A DNA stretch of 64,000 bases from assembly GCA_965277855.1 (NCBI GenBank), contig OZ255847.1, forward strand, positions 4,836,001 to 4,900,000, given 5' to 3'. The translations under genes were made by a program, and so were the position numbers. How positions within the stretch are numbered: the stretch's first letter is position 1; each line of letters starts with the position of its first letter. Under the pieces are notes generated by a model. That model saw only the letters and a program-made list of their open reading frames with translations, was not told where the DNA came from and made no database searches. Positions 45,299-54,884 of this stretch are shown here, piece after piece. The stretch is from Bog-105 sp965277855. GTDB taxonomy: Bacteria > Acidobacteriota > Terriglobia > Bryobacterales > Bryobacteraceae.

Positions 45299-45811
45299 TT
45301 GGGTTTGCTCACGCCGAACGATATCAAGAATTTTCAATCTTTGTACACTTTGCAGCTCCGCTATCTCCTCTCGACGGAGAACCAGATTGTAAAGGGCCTT
45401 ACGAGCATGATTAAACATGCAAGCGATGAACAGCTCCAACAGGCGTTTCAGTCTCATCTGCAGGAAACCGAGGTTCACGTCACTCGTCTCGAAACGCTTA
45501 TTGGCGATGTAAACAAAGGCGATGTGGACGACAAGAAAGACCTGATAATCACCGCACTTGTTGGCTCGGGGGAAAACATTGTCAGCGAATCCCAGGAGGG
45601 AGCAGTACGTGATGCCGGACTACTGGCTACGGCTCAGAAAATTGAGCACTACGAAATCGCGTCGTATGGCTCGGCACGCGATTGGGCCAAGATTCTCGGT
45701 TTCTCAAAGCATGTAGAGACGCTTCAAAAGACGCTCGATGAAGAGAAGCATGCGGATGAACTCCTCAGCACTATTTCACAACGGACGAACAGCGTGGCCG
45801 CAGCGTCTTAA
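45299..45811 (+). CDS. DUF892/YciE-type ferritin-like protein
   Basis: A 170-residue protein from TTG 45299. IKNFQSLYTLQLRYLLSTEN, QAFQSHLQETEVHVTRLETL, QKIEHYEIASYGSARDWAKI and ETLQKTLDEEKHADELLSTI follow the four-helix DUF892 pattern, including the ExxH and EHYE residues. It differs strongly from the protein at 43370, so the two are old paralogues. A role in oxidative or osmotic stress is inferred from the family. Confidence 0.8.
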   Translation: MGLLTPNDIKNFQSLYTLQLRYLLSTENQIVKGLTSMIKHASDEQLQQAFQSHLQETEVHVTRLETLIGDVNKGDVDDKKDLIITALVGSGENIVSESQEGAVRDAGLLATAQKIEHYEIASYGSARDWAKILGFSKHVETLQKTLDEEKHADELLSTISQRTNSVAAAS

Positions 45812-45953
45812 CCTGCACTTCAACAAGGAACAGGAGCACTGTCGCTTTCGAGAGCAGCAAGAGGTGCTCACTTGCAACCTCTAGCATCCGGGTGAAAGCG
45901 GAGGAATATTGGGTCTGTCTGAAGGTGGAATTCGCCAAAGCGCTGCTTGTATG

Positions 45954-46724
45954 CCTCGGTTCCGAGCCCGCCCCTACCGCTTCCTCCTGGTAGCCATATT
46001 ACCTGGATGGGCTTTGAACGCTGATCCTGTACCCGTACGTTACGCCCAAGGCTCTGCGCACGGCTTTCTTGTTCTGAAAAGCCTGGATGGTACTCGCCTC
46101 GCGACGGGCGATGTCACCCAAACCGTGCACGGCGATCGCGTCACCTCGCGCCTCCTCTTCCATTTCCGCGACGGCTCAGTCGATGCCGAGACGACGGTCT
46201 TTTCGCAACGTGGCAGCTTCCGTCTTATACGCGACCATCTCATTCAACGCGGTCGCTCCTTTCCAAAGCCCCTCGACATCCTCATCGATGCGTTGACCGG
46301 GCAGATTACTTCTCATACCCAAGACGGAAGAATCAGGCACGAGCACCTCGACCTCCCGCCCGACCTCTCGAATGGACTCCCGCCTAACCTGTTGATGAAC
46401 ATCCTTCCGTCTACCCCTGAAACAAAACTCGCCTTTGTGATCCCAACCGAAAAGCCGCGGCTTATCCATGTCTCCATCAAGCCGGCCGGCGAGGTCCCGT
46501 TTACCATTGGTGACACCCCGCGAAAGGCCATCGACTACGTCCTTCACGTTGAACTCGGCGGCATTACCGGAATTGTCGCTCCTCTCATTGGAAAGCAGCC
46601 CGCAGACTTTCACATCTGGATTCTCAGCGGCGTCCCCCCCGCGTTCATCCGAGAGGAAGGTCAGTTCTACGAGGGTGGCCCGATCTGGCGCATCGAACAA
46701 ATCAGCCCCACCTTTCCCCGCTAG
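45954..46724 (+). CDS. Conserved exported protein of unknown function
   Basis: About 257 residues from ATG 45954, which gives a proper signal peptide (RPYRFLLVAILPGWALNADP); the frame begins at 45909. HGFLVLKSLDGTRLATGDVT, DRVTSRLLFHFRDGSVDAET and TVFSQRGSFRLIRDHLIQRG make a lipocalin-like beta-rich block. LDLPPDLSNGLPPNLLMNIL follows. I recognise the pattern as a conserved Acidobacteria hypothetical family, but no function is known. Single-gene unit. Confidence 0.65.
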   Translation, partial: PRFRARPYRFLLVAILPGWALNADPVPVRYAQGSAHGFLVLKSLDGTRLATGDVTQTVHGDRVTSRLLFHFRDGSVDAETTVFSQRGSFRLIRDHLIQRGRSFPKPLDILIDALTGQITSHTQDGRIRHEHLDLPPDLSNGLPPNLLMNILPSTPETKLAFVIPTEKPRLIHVSIKPAGEVPFTIGDTPRKAIDYVLHVELGGITGIVAPLIGKQPADFHIWILSGVPPAFIREEGQFYEGGPIWRIEQISPTFPR

Positions 46725-47015
46725 CTCCGCCCTTCCGCAAGATCCTCGCTACCCTCACATAAGAAGATGAGGTCCGCGCCGAAGTCAGCGTAAAGGGGTG
46801 TCTTTTTAAACATCCGTCACAGATGGGCAAGGAAGGTTCCCGCTACAAGCTTTGTGGCACCCGAATCCTTTGCCCCGGTCTCCCCTTGATATTCTCTTAA
46901 TGCTTGCGACAGATGCAGTGGTTTACCCCGTTCCGGATATTGTTCTTTATCCCGAACAATGGCCCTATTGCCTTCTCACTGCTGTTTGTCGCTTAGCAAC
47001 TAAGGACGGTCTGCC

Positions 47016-48476
47016 GTGTCCAGCACGACGAATTCGACAACTCTGCATCCTCGCATCACAACAGGAATTGCCAGCTTAGATGACATCTTACGTGGCGGTC
47101 TGCCGGCGCATCGCTTATATGTCGTGGAAGGAGATCCAGGGGCCGGAAAGACGACTTTGGCGCTTCAGTTCTTGCGGGAGGGCGCCCGTTTGGGAGAGCG
47201 TTGCCTATATGTCACGCTATCGGAGACGGCTCATGAACTGCAGGAAGTAGCCGTTTCTCACGGTTGGTCTCTCGAGGGAATCGACTTGTTGGAATTGGAC
47301 ACTTTGGCGGAGAAGCTTCAGGAAGATGCCAATTACACGGTCTATCATCCAGCGGATGTGGAGTTGGGGGAAACCGTCAAACTAATCCGGACGGACGTTG
47401 AAAAATTGACGCCAGCTCGGGTGGTGCTGGACTCGGTTTCGGAATTGAAGATTCTCTCGGAAACGAACGCCCGTTATCGGCGCGAGATTCTTGGCTTGAA
47501 ACAGTTCTTTGCGCACCAGAACTGTACCGTGTTCGTTCTCGATGATCGAACGACGCGAGAAGGTGAGCAGCAGCTGCAAAGTATTGCCCACGGCGTAATT
47601 CGGATGGAACGTCACGCACGCGAGTACGGGGATACACGCCGTCAGATCCACATTGTTAAGATGCGGGGCGTTCGGTTTCGGGATGGTCTGCACGACTTCG
47701 TGATTGAAACCGGAGGAATCGCGATCTATCCTCGATTATCCGCTCTGGAGCATCCCAAAGAGCACAAGCCGGATACCATTCAAAGCGGCTTAGACGAACT
47801 CGACCGCCTTCTCGGCCCAGGGCTCGACCGCGGCTCCAGTTCGCTGATTATCGGACCTGCCGGGTGCGGAAAAACCACCATAGCCACCCAGTTTATTTTG
47901 GCTGCTCTCGCGCGTGGCGAGGCCGTGTCGTGTTTCTTATTTGAAGAAAGCCAAAATACCTTTTGCCAGCGAGCAGCCGGCCTAGGATTGCACATCAATG
48001 CTTTCGTGTCCTCCGGTCTTCTTACAATTCATGAAATAGATCCCGCTGTACTTTCGCCCGGCGAGTTTGCGGATCGGGTTCGTTGTGCAGTGGAACAACG
48101 CAATGTCTCGATGGTGCTGATCGATAGTCTAAATGGCTATATGAGCGCCATGCCCAGCGAACAGTTTCTACTGATTCAAATGCACGAACTGCTCGCCTAT
48201 TTGGGGCAACAAGGAGTGGTGACTTTATTGATCCTGGCACAGCACGGGATGGTCGGACAGATGCAAACGCCAGTTGATGTTAGCTTTTTGGCCGATACCG
48301 TGATCCTGCTGCGTTTCTTCGAAGCGCAAGGCGAAGTGCGGCAAGCCATCTCAGTGGTGAAAAAGCGGCGCAGCGCTCATGAACGAACTATCCGCGAGTT
48401 GCGGCTGGGACCAGGTGGCGTACGTGTAGGCGATCCTCTGCGGGACTACGACGCCCAGTTTCTGCCGCAATCCTAG
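47016..48476 (+). CDS. KaiC-like tandem RecA-fold ATPase, altered C-terminus
   Basis: GTG start at 47016 with AAGGA upstream. Two KaiC domains: Walker A GDPGAGKTT (39-47) and GPAGCGKTT (280-288), Walker B-like RVVLDSVSEL (first) and MVLIDSLNGY (second). The second domain has the catalytic double glutamate in CFLFEESQ, whereas the first reads YVTLSET, lacking it. Such proteins usually stand beside histidine kinases and act in signalling rather than in a true clock. After RVGDPLRDY relatives continue with F.GVLTG.P, but here the sequence becomes DAQFLPQS and stops, so about 25 residues have been replaced by neighbouring sequence. Confidence 0.8.
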   Translation: MSSTTNSTTLHPRITTGIASLDDILRGGLPAHRLYVVEGDPGAGKTTLALQFLREGARLGERCLYVTLSETAHELQEVAVSHGWSLEGIDLLELDTLAEKLQEDANYTVYHPADVELGETVKLIRTDVEKLTPARVVLDSVSELKILSETNARYRREILGLKQFFAHQNCTVFVLDDRTTREGEQQLQSIAHGVIRMERHAREYGDTRRQIHIVKMRGVRFRDGLHDFVIETGGIAIYPRLSALEHPKEHKPDTIQSGLDELDRLLGPGLDRGSSSLIIGPAGCGKTTIATQFILAALARGEAVSCFLFEESQNTFCQRAAGLGLHINAFVSSGLLTIHEIDPAVLSPGEFADRVRCAVEQRNVSMVLIDSLNGYMSAMPSEQFLLIQMHELLAYLGQQGVVTLLILAQHGMVGQMQTPVDVSFLADTVILLRFFEAQGEVRQAISVVKKRRSAHERTIRELRLGPGGVRVGDPLRDYDAQFLPQS

Positions 48477-49670
48477 AGTGCGCGTGGCGGTCAACACGCT
48501 CGAACGGATCATCTTCTCGAAGCCAAACATGGAACGCGCGGCGACTCGCGTAAAGAGAGTTTTGCCGCCGCTCGAACGCCCATACAAAACCGCGTACACC
48601 GGATAGACCCAAGGATCGATTCCGGCCGGAATGGCGGCCTGCCGCAAGTACGGCGCAACGGGAGCACTGTAGAGCCACACCAGAAAGGCCCAATACGCCT
48701 CGACAGCCCCTTGCGCATCTCCGAAAAAGCTACCAAAGCTGGCGATGTACTCGGTCATCAGCTCGGCATCACGGCATACTTGATCGGGAGAAATCAATTC
48801 TCCGGCGGACAGCCAGGGAGAACCATCCAGAACCACTTGCCCGGTTCCAAAAAGAATCTCGGCACGGGGCAGCCGGTCCTCGCTCGGCTCGCTGACCGGA
48901 CGCGCCTGATGCTGTCGCAAGACGCGCACCAAAGTCTGCGCATCCACTATGGTGTGGCCGGACTTCGACTTGGGAAGCGAAATTTCTTTGAGTGCCGCGC
49001 CCAATCGCTCCGCTTCCCGCAGCCCGGCCAGGGTCGGCTCGAGCGCTTCGAAGGGTGGCGGTTCTTCGCGAATGACTGTGCCGGCACGGATCACCCGCGC
49101 GAGCGGAGTTTCGATGAGCTCCACCGGGACCGATCGGGCCTGCGGTTCGCCCGCTGGATTTCTGACTACAAGAAGATCTGCATCGACCGGGCAGCTTTCG
49201 CGCCAGTCGCGTTGATAGTAGCGCTCGAACTCCGTCCAAGCTTTTTGGCCGTCGAAAGAGATATAGACTTCTTGTTGCTGGGCTTCGAAGGCCTGATGGC
49301 TGAGGTTGGCCGAACCCGTGATCACCCGGTAGCCCAGCGAACTCGAAAGCAAGCACAACTTTTTATGACTCGGCTGGCCACGCAACAGGCGGAAGCGCAA
49401 CGAACCGTCGAGGACTCGCGGCAGAAGCGCCTGACCCGCCGCGCCGAGCTGCTGAGCCAAGGCCTCCGTCAAGGCTTTGTGATCCGCTAGACCATCGGCT
49501 ATGCCGTACGCCTCCACTACTTGACTGGTCTGAATGAGCAGGGCATGCTGACGGGTGAGAATGCGTTCGGAGCCGAGTACGATCTCAGCGTCTTCGAATC
49601 GCGGTACAAGCCGAAGCAGGAAAGCAAGACTGCTCGAAAAGGTAATCCTTGAAAACGCTCGAACCCGGTG
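48441..49670 (-). pseudogene. PLD-domain plus P-loop ATPase gene, truncated at both ends
   Basis: Reverse frame from about 49660 (FLLRLVPRFEDAEIVLGSER; no clear start, and frames upstream are mixed) to about 48441. PSHKKLCLLSSSLGYRVITG plus SANLSHQAFEAQ is an HKD-type phospholipase-D/nuclease half-site. Later VLYGRSSGGKTLFTRVAARS is a Walker A motif. Comparable genes should extend well beyond the P-loop; here the 3' end runs into the KaiC gene, convergent, at a GGGACTAC sequence near 48443-48450. An open frame continues to 48351 but is antisense KaiC. It may be a DNA-repair or mobile-element protein. Confidence 0.55.
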
Positions 49671-49952
49671 AATAGCCGCACCCAGTCGGTCCGTTGCTCG
49701 AAACGAGTTCCGCTCGAAAAGCGGTCAGGTTCCCGGCGCTATCCTGCGGCCCAAATAGAATTCGCTGTTCCGGTCGCGGCGTCAGTACCGTTTCGTGAGG
49801 CTCCTTTGTTTTCTAGCTGTGCCACATTCTAGCTTCTCATCTGTCCTCGATCATTACAGGTTGACTCGCAACGGGCCGCTATTCGCAGGCGCGGCACTTG
49901 CCTGCGGGCACGGTGATCAATCCGGATAGCCGACCAGCCATCAAGAGACATA

Positions 49953-50765
49953 ATGGACTCGATAGATCAGCGGATGAAACCCAGTCGCCAAATTCCTACT
50001 CGCATGACCAAGAAAGCCGCCCATCCTGGATCTCACTCCAAACCGAAGCGGATCGCGCCGCCATCCGTTGAGCTTGAGTCCGTATTTCTCAAACTGGAGA
50101 GTACGGTAATGCCGACGTGGAGTAATCCCGATCCTAGCGAGTACGTTGTAACTCTTGCGGGGAACGTCTGCATACCATCCGAGGATGTTAACGAATACAC
50201 CGTCGTTGGCACTATCAGTCCCTATTCCGTTCATCTCGGACATGCTTTGGAAGATGGGATGTCGTGGTTCGAGGTTCTGGAATCTTACAGCGCCGATACT
50301 GCCCTTTATCTGGACTTACTCGACAAGACAGACGCATCTTCCTATTCAGATTCGGTGCAGGCAACACTGGACCCATATTCAAGCGATTTATTGATTTTGG
50401 ATCGCATCCGAATCGAACCGCAGTACCGAGGCAAAGGCTACGGGCTCTACGCCGCTGAGCTGATGATCCAAACTTTCAGCCTACCCGGCGGCCTGGCTGC
50501 TTGCGTGCCGGCGCCGTATGAGCTTCTTCAGAAATACGATTTGCCAACGGTACGGGACGCAATCCAGCTCAGCCGCGAACAGGATCTGCCGGAGTGGGGA
50601 CCGGCCGAAGCGAAATTGCGCGATTTGTGGAAGCTGCTCGGGTTTCAACAGGTACCAGAATCGGCTGTATTCGCGCTTTCTCTTTCGCTTCAACGGCCCA
50701 CCATGCAGGAAATTATGCAAAAGCATTTCGAACGGAAGAGCCTGCCAACTTTACGCATTCAGTAG
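49953..50765 (+). CDS. GNAT-like acetyltransferase domain protein
   Basis: 270 residues; N-terminal 35 are basic and probably disordered (a later Met such as MTKKAAHPG may be the true start). DLLILDRIRIEPQYRGKGYG followed by LYAAELMIQTF matches the acetyl-CoA-binding motif A (R/Q-x-x-G-x-G/A) of GNAT enzymes. The C-terminal LRDLWKLLGFQQVPESAVFA resembles the last strand region. The substrate is unknown. It stands alone on the plus strand. Confidence 0.65.
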   Translation: MDSIDQRMKPSRQIPTRMTKKAAHPGSHSKPKRIAPPSVELESVFLKLESTVMPTWSNPDPSEYVVTLAGNVCIPSEDVNEYTVVGTISPYSVHLGHALEDGMSWFEVLESYSADTALYLDLLDKTDASSYSDSVQATLDPYSSDLLILDRIRIEPQYRGKGYGLYAAELMIQTFSLPGGLAACVPAPYELLQKYDLPTVRDAIQLSREQDLPEWGPAEAKLRDLWKLLGFQQVPESAVFALSLSLQRPTMQEIMQKHFERKSLPTLRIQ

Positions 50766-50886
50766 CGTTGGCGAAATACGAGTCACGAAGGGGTCCGTAG
50801 GACTCGCGGGAGGAAACCGGTTCAGAGTGAGGTCGCGCCGTTGGCCCTAAAGAGTCGGCTGCTATCCGCCGATAAATTGCTCATGC

Positions 50887-51186
50887 GTGTCTTGCTCATC
50901 GTTTTCACGGTTTCAAACGCTCTTTGCTTCACCGGAATGTGTCCATTGTCAAAGAGACGCCAACGGCCGTATACACCGTAGCTCCGCAGCCCGGTATGCC
51001 TTTCGCCGGGATAATCCTTGCCCAGCGACCGGGGAAAAGCGCGGCGCGTGTCCGGGCTATGTGATCGATCACGTCCGCCCACTTGCTTGCGGTGGCAAGG
51101 ACGAACCAGAGAACATGCAATGGCAGTCTCGCCCAGCAGCGGCTGAGAAAGATCGCTGGGAACGGAATGCGTGCGGCGATCAGTGA
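50887..51186 (+). CDS. HNH endonuclease-like protein, start uncertain
   Basis: 99 residues in this frame from GTG 50887. CVHCQRDANGRIHRSSAARY, then GYVIDHVRPLACGGKDEPEN and MQWQSRPAAAEKDRWE, match small HNH nucleases with the D-H...N...K motif. Family members usually have a signal peptide. One (MRVLLIVFTVSNALCF) is present at ATG 50883, but in another frame, so a one-base shift near 50945 has probably uncoupled export from nuclease. Confidence 0.65.
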   Translation: MSCSSFSRFQTLFASPECVHCQRDANGRIHRSSAARYAFRRDNPCPATGEKRGACPGYVIDHVRPLACGGKDEPENMQWQSRPAAAEKDRWERNACGDQ

Positions 51187-51844
51187 TGGCTCAGGCACCG
51201 TTTCCATTCGGGAAAGTAGACCCCACAGCGGTTGAAGAAGGACTTGGCAAAACGTTTCGGGCAATCGGCGGCGAATACATTCTTTAACTCAAGCAACGAT
51301 TTAGTTGCCCATGTTGGTCGATGAGCCGCATCACGCGATAATTGGCCGCCGAGAATAGCAGTGACAAGCGACGTCCAGCATAACGAAATTGGCAGAACAG
51401 ACGTGCGCTAGGGTGACACCCCGGATCAGGCGATTCGATTCCTCGATAGAAGAAGCGATCTCGCGAGCTTCGCGGCGTCGGCTAGAACCCACCGGTTGAG
51501 AGTATCATGCTGCTCGCCTTCTGTTCGCTCTTAGCTTGGCCGCCTACGCAGTCCACGAAAAAGGTTACGGATACGTACACGGAATTCGTACCGATCGACG
51601 CTTCGACCATGTCATGCGTCCCCTGGACGGGAAAAAAGCATCGCATGATATCCCGGCAGCGGACATGCGTGCATTTGGCAAACAGCGTGAGCAAAACCGC
51701 CGAGAAGAGCGGAAGGCGTAAGCGAATCAAAATGGAGGCCTCCGTCTGCTCCGCCTAAAAGGGTTCTCACTGGTCCATAAAACTTTTGCGCCACCGTGTG
51801 ATCGTTGTCGTCCATACAAACGTAAACTCCTCTCGCACACTTCT
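51187..51844. other. Long intergenic stretch, possibly decayed mobile DNA
   Basis: About 650 bp without an intact gene. Reverse frames near 51300-51480 give short protein-like blocks (RRLSLLFSAANYRVMRLIDQ) that may be transposase debris, but the family was not identified. Confidence 0.35.
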
Positions 51845-52624
51845 TTACTGGGTATCTCGAGCGCCTTTTAAGGTCACCGGATTGCTTAAAGTAAACACGA
51901 GCTGGGTTTCCGAAGGTACGTGGACCCGCTCGCCGGAAGTGATCACTTGGGCAGTCGTTCCGACTGCGCCGCCCGATAGAGCTCCGATAGCTGCCCCTTT
52001 TCCACCTCCCGCAATTGCTCCCAGCAACGTACCGAGAGCGGCCGTACCACCAATTACTTCGCCCGATTTAGCGATGCGCGAACCACTCGCTTTGGAAACC
52101 GAAGAGGAGGCAACCTCGTACGTCTCTCCTGCTATCCGGATGTTCTTCATGGCGAGCTCAAGGGATGTTTTTCCTGTGATCCGGCCGGACGAGTTGTTCT
52201 CCGTCAGGTTCAAGGCGACGTCCGCACCAGTAGGGGCCAGCACCTGCGTTCCGACTGTCAAAGGTCTCGCCAGGCTTGCTCGGTAACTGTGTCCCACGGC
52301 GTCTTTCTTCGAATCGACCGCATCGATGAGACGCACTTCCAGTTGGGTCCCGGCAGGAATCGTAGCAACCTGGCCTGCCGGTCCAGTCCACGGAGCCAAG
52401 GACCCAGAAACGCCAGCCGGCGATGATCCGCCTCCAAATTCCAGACTTTTGATCTCACTCAGACTGTACGTATGCACCTGATCGCCGGCTGCAAAGCGCA
52501 CGCTTCGACTATCGCCTCCTAGGAACAAGCCTTCTACTGTTTGGCCATTCTGTAGAATGAGCGAGTCCGCTTGTACACAAGCAGCGCTTGCGCCAAGTGT
52601 GAGAATGATAAATAAAGTTCGCAT
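51845..52624 (-). CDS. Exported glycine-zipper protein of unknown function
   Basis: A 259-residue protein. Signal peptide MRTLFIILTLGASAACVQA-D. An N-terminal SH3-like beta region (DSLILQNGQTVEGLFLGGDS, HTYSLSEIKSLEF) is typical of Acidobacteria periplasmic proteins. The middle part resembles a conjugal-transfer-like fold (IPAGTQLEVRLIDAVDSKKD, VGHSYRASLARPLTVGTQVL). Then comes a glycine zipper (LGAIAGGGKGAAIGALSGGA) that could insert into or contact the membrane, and LVFTLSNPVTL at the end. I know this as a recurrent but uncharacterised type. Single-gene unit with a 165-bp gap to the divergent gene at 52790. Confidence 0.65.
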   Translation of the reverse strand: MRTLFIILTLGASAACVQADSLILQNGQTVEGLFLGGDSRSVRFAAGDQVHTYSLSEIKSLEFGGGSSPAGVSGSLAPWTGPAGQVATIPAGTQLEVRLIDAVDSKKDAVGHSYRASLARPLTVGTQVLAPTGADVALNLTENNSSGRITGKTSLELAMKNIRIAGETYEVASSSVSKASGSRIAKSGEVIGGTAALGTLLGAIAGGGKGAAIGALSGGAVGTTAQVITSGERVHVPSETQLVFTLSNPVTLKGARDTQ

Positions 52625-52789
52625 CGTATCCTCTCAACATTGAAATTCTTGAAGAAAGAAAAAGTCGTCACCTCCTGAGTACGCCTGCTGCTCGCCGAAT
52701 CCAGGTGAGTAATAGGAGTACTCACGCACTTTTCCCGGTACATGAATAGCATTTTAGATTATTCTGATTGGTTCGCAACAATGTGCTAG

Positions 52790-53266
52790 GTGATTGCTTT
52801 GTCCAAATCCCAGCTCGCACAATTCGCCCGAGAACGCGCAGAGCAACAAGCCGGATTAGTAGATCCGTCGACGCTGGCGGAAGCTGTCGACCTAAACGTG
52901 GAGGCGCAGGCGTTTTGCTTTTGGGCACGTCTTTGTTTTTGCGCGTATGGGCGCATAACGCCGGTTCTGAGGTCTTATTTGGACGAGAGATGTCCCGGGT
53001 TCGTCCGAACCGTACCTGCACGAGGGTCGCCGGATTTCGGTGCTGTCGCGTTTTGGCAGATGCTACAGAAATGGGTTGAGGCGCACGTCTTTGGGCGTGC
53101 CCTGAGGGAGGGATGGTATGACGCTCTGGGGTACTATACTGCCGCCCATCCCCGGTATAAAAGAGTAAGTGAGCATTGGCGTGAAACCCAGCAGGTGATC
53201 GATACTCAGAAAGAGGCCGAAATTCCTCTATACGAATTCTGGCGTGATGAAGAAAAGGCAATTTAG
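52790..53266 (+). CDS. Hypothetical soluble protein, 158 aa
   Basis: ALSKSQLAQFARERAEQQAG, VEAQAFCFWARLCFCAYGRI and VEAHVFGRALREGWYDALGY suggest an all-helical cytoplasmic protein. No known motif. Its stop overlaps the stop of the convergent gene at 53263 by 4 bp, so the two share a terminus. Such tight packing suggests mobile-element or plasmid gene order. Function unknown. Confidence 0.55.
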   Translation: MIALSKSQLAQFARERAEQQAGLVDPSTLAEAVDLNVEAQAFCFWARLCFCAYGRITPVLRSYLDERCPGFVRTVPARGSPDFGAVAFWQMLQKWVEAHVFGRALREGWYDALGYYTAAHPRYKRVSEHWRETQQVIDTQKEAEIPLYEFWRDEEKAI

Positions 53267-54621
53267 GCATTTGCAACGTGCCGCTTCTCAGCTACTACTC
53301 GCCTGGCTAAGACCTCATCGATCAGTGCCTGTATGTCGGCCATCCGGTCAACTTTCGTTGACTCCGTAGAGCCAGCGGGATGCGCCGGGGTTGAGCCAAC
53401 CAGATGGATTTGCTTGAGATCTATTTCATCGAGATGGTTTTCGAGAAAACGGAGAAGATCTTCTTCTTTGACATGTTGCTGGTGACCTTTCTTCACGGTC
53501 TTTTGAGTGATAGCCACCTGCAACTTCCCCTCAGCGATCCAACGAAGAAGTGTCGAGTGGCGCACATGCAAGCCTTGTCTTAATTCGCGCAACGAGTAAA
53601 TGCCTAACGAATCCCTAGAGACAGCCGTGCCCAGACCGAAGTCCTCGAGTTTACGCGAAACGGATTTGTACGAGCGCCCGAGGGCCTTCGCAATGTTTGC
53701 AACTGCTTGGTGCTTGACGTGATATAGCAAGTACTGGAGATCTGCACCGTCCCAGGGCTTCCCTTGCTTATGCGGCCGACGTCGGTGGTTGTCCGAGCTC
53801 GCGTCAGGCAGTGTGCTCTCACTTACGGTACTCTGCGGGAACCGATTTTGTCGACGAGTGTCGGCAAGACGCTTCCGCAGAATCTTCAATCGTTTCTTAA
53901 TGGCATCCGGCCGAACGGCATAGTCTTTACGTCTCAGCAAGGCCCGCTGTATCGCTTCCTCTTCAGCCTTCACCTCGAGCGCAACTGCCTGGCGTAGCAT
54001 GCAATCCGCCTTGGGCGGCCAGTCTCCTTCAAATGGCATCCCAGGCGTCCCACGGTTACCGGCCCGATAACACGCATGTCGCTGCTGAATTTGCGAACGC
54101 AGCAAACCTGGGTACAAAGTCTGAATTCGACCGAGAGCCGCCTTGAACTCTTGATTGGCATTCTCAATTCCTACCAGAAGGATGGGGTCAATCTCCCGGC
54201 TCCAGAAGTCCGCGTTCACCCAGGCCGGAAGGGAGTTTAGAGCAAGCTGATTGAGCTTCGTAACCACATTGCCTCGATCGAGGGCGGGATCGAGCACTAA
54301 TACTTGTGCAATAATGGCCTCTCGCCGCTCAAGACTCAGATGGCCGGCACGTTTCAGCAGCCTGTGAACAAGCTCAGCGGTAACAACTGCTTCGGTGAGG
54401 AGCGGCTCCCTGGTGGCGATCTCGCGAATGGCCGCCTGCTGCCTTGTCAATGATTTGCCAACAACAGCGGCGAGCTTTTCATCGAAGCTGGACTGCCACA
54501 GTCCGTTGGGCACTTTTGGCGCGGGTATTACTGTGTTTTGAGTTACGGTTTGCCGGGAGATGATTTGCGAAGAGCGCAGATCGCGACTGTCTTGATGGGG
54601 GAGGTAAAGATTGGCAGACAC
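53263..54621 (-). CDS. DNA-binding protein with C-terminal helix-turn-helix motifs
   Basis: A 452-residue, strongly basic, alpha-helical protein. The C-terminal third contains a Myb/SANT-like or Zn-ribbon-free HTH block (WDGADLQYLLYHVKHQAVAN, IAKALGRSYKSVSRKLEDFG) and a MerR-like helix-turn-helix (YSLRELRQGLHVRHSTLLRW, IAEGKLQVAI). The first 250 residues are not recognised. I infer a regulator or mobile-element maintenance protein, because similar long proteins occur in integrative elements. Convergent with the gene at 52790. Confidence 0.6.
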   Translation of the reverse strand: MSANLYLPHQDSRDLRSSQIISRQTVTQNTVIPAPKVPNGLWQSSFDEKLAAVVGKSLTRQQAAIREIATREPLLTEAVVTAELVHRLLKRAGHLSLERREAIIAQVLVLDPALDRGNVVTKLNQLALNSLPAWVNADFWSREIDPILLVGIENANQEFKAALGRIQTLYPGLLRSQIQQRHACYRAGNRGTPGMPFEGDWPPKADCMLRQAVALEVKAEEEAIQRALLRRKDYAVRPDAIKKRLKILRKRLADTRRQNRFPQSTVSESTLPDASSDNHRRRPHKQGKPWDGADLQYLLYHVKHQAVANIAKALGRSYKSVSRKLEDFGLGTAVSRDSLGIYSLRELRQGLHVRHSTLLRWIAEGKLQVAITQKTVKKGHQQHVKEEDLLRFLENHLDEIDLKQIHLVGSTPAHPAGSTESTKVDRMADIQALIDEVLARRVVAEKRHVANA

Positions 54622-54884
54622 GGAGTTGCTTATGCCTTAATCATGATTGGATTTGCTGAAAGAAGGGCAAACGAACTCGAAAGAATCGAGACATTTTTTT
54701 TGCCCCATATATTTACTAAGGCGCGGGAACGGCATTCTTTGACATCGATCGAGTAAAAATCTAGTCCTGCGCTTTTTCATCGAGGCCGTGCAGAGGTCGA
54801 TAACGCGCTCATCCGCAGTTTTTTGACACCGATTCGAACTTTCGTGTAGCCTGTTTCTTCGTGAACTCATAGGAGGTTCCAAAG

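Noticed and set aside
48711..49490. 259-residue plus-strand ORF
   Set aside because: Antisense to the PLD-ATPase gene, which shows real family motifs on the reverse strand.
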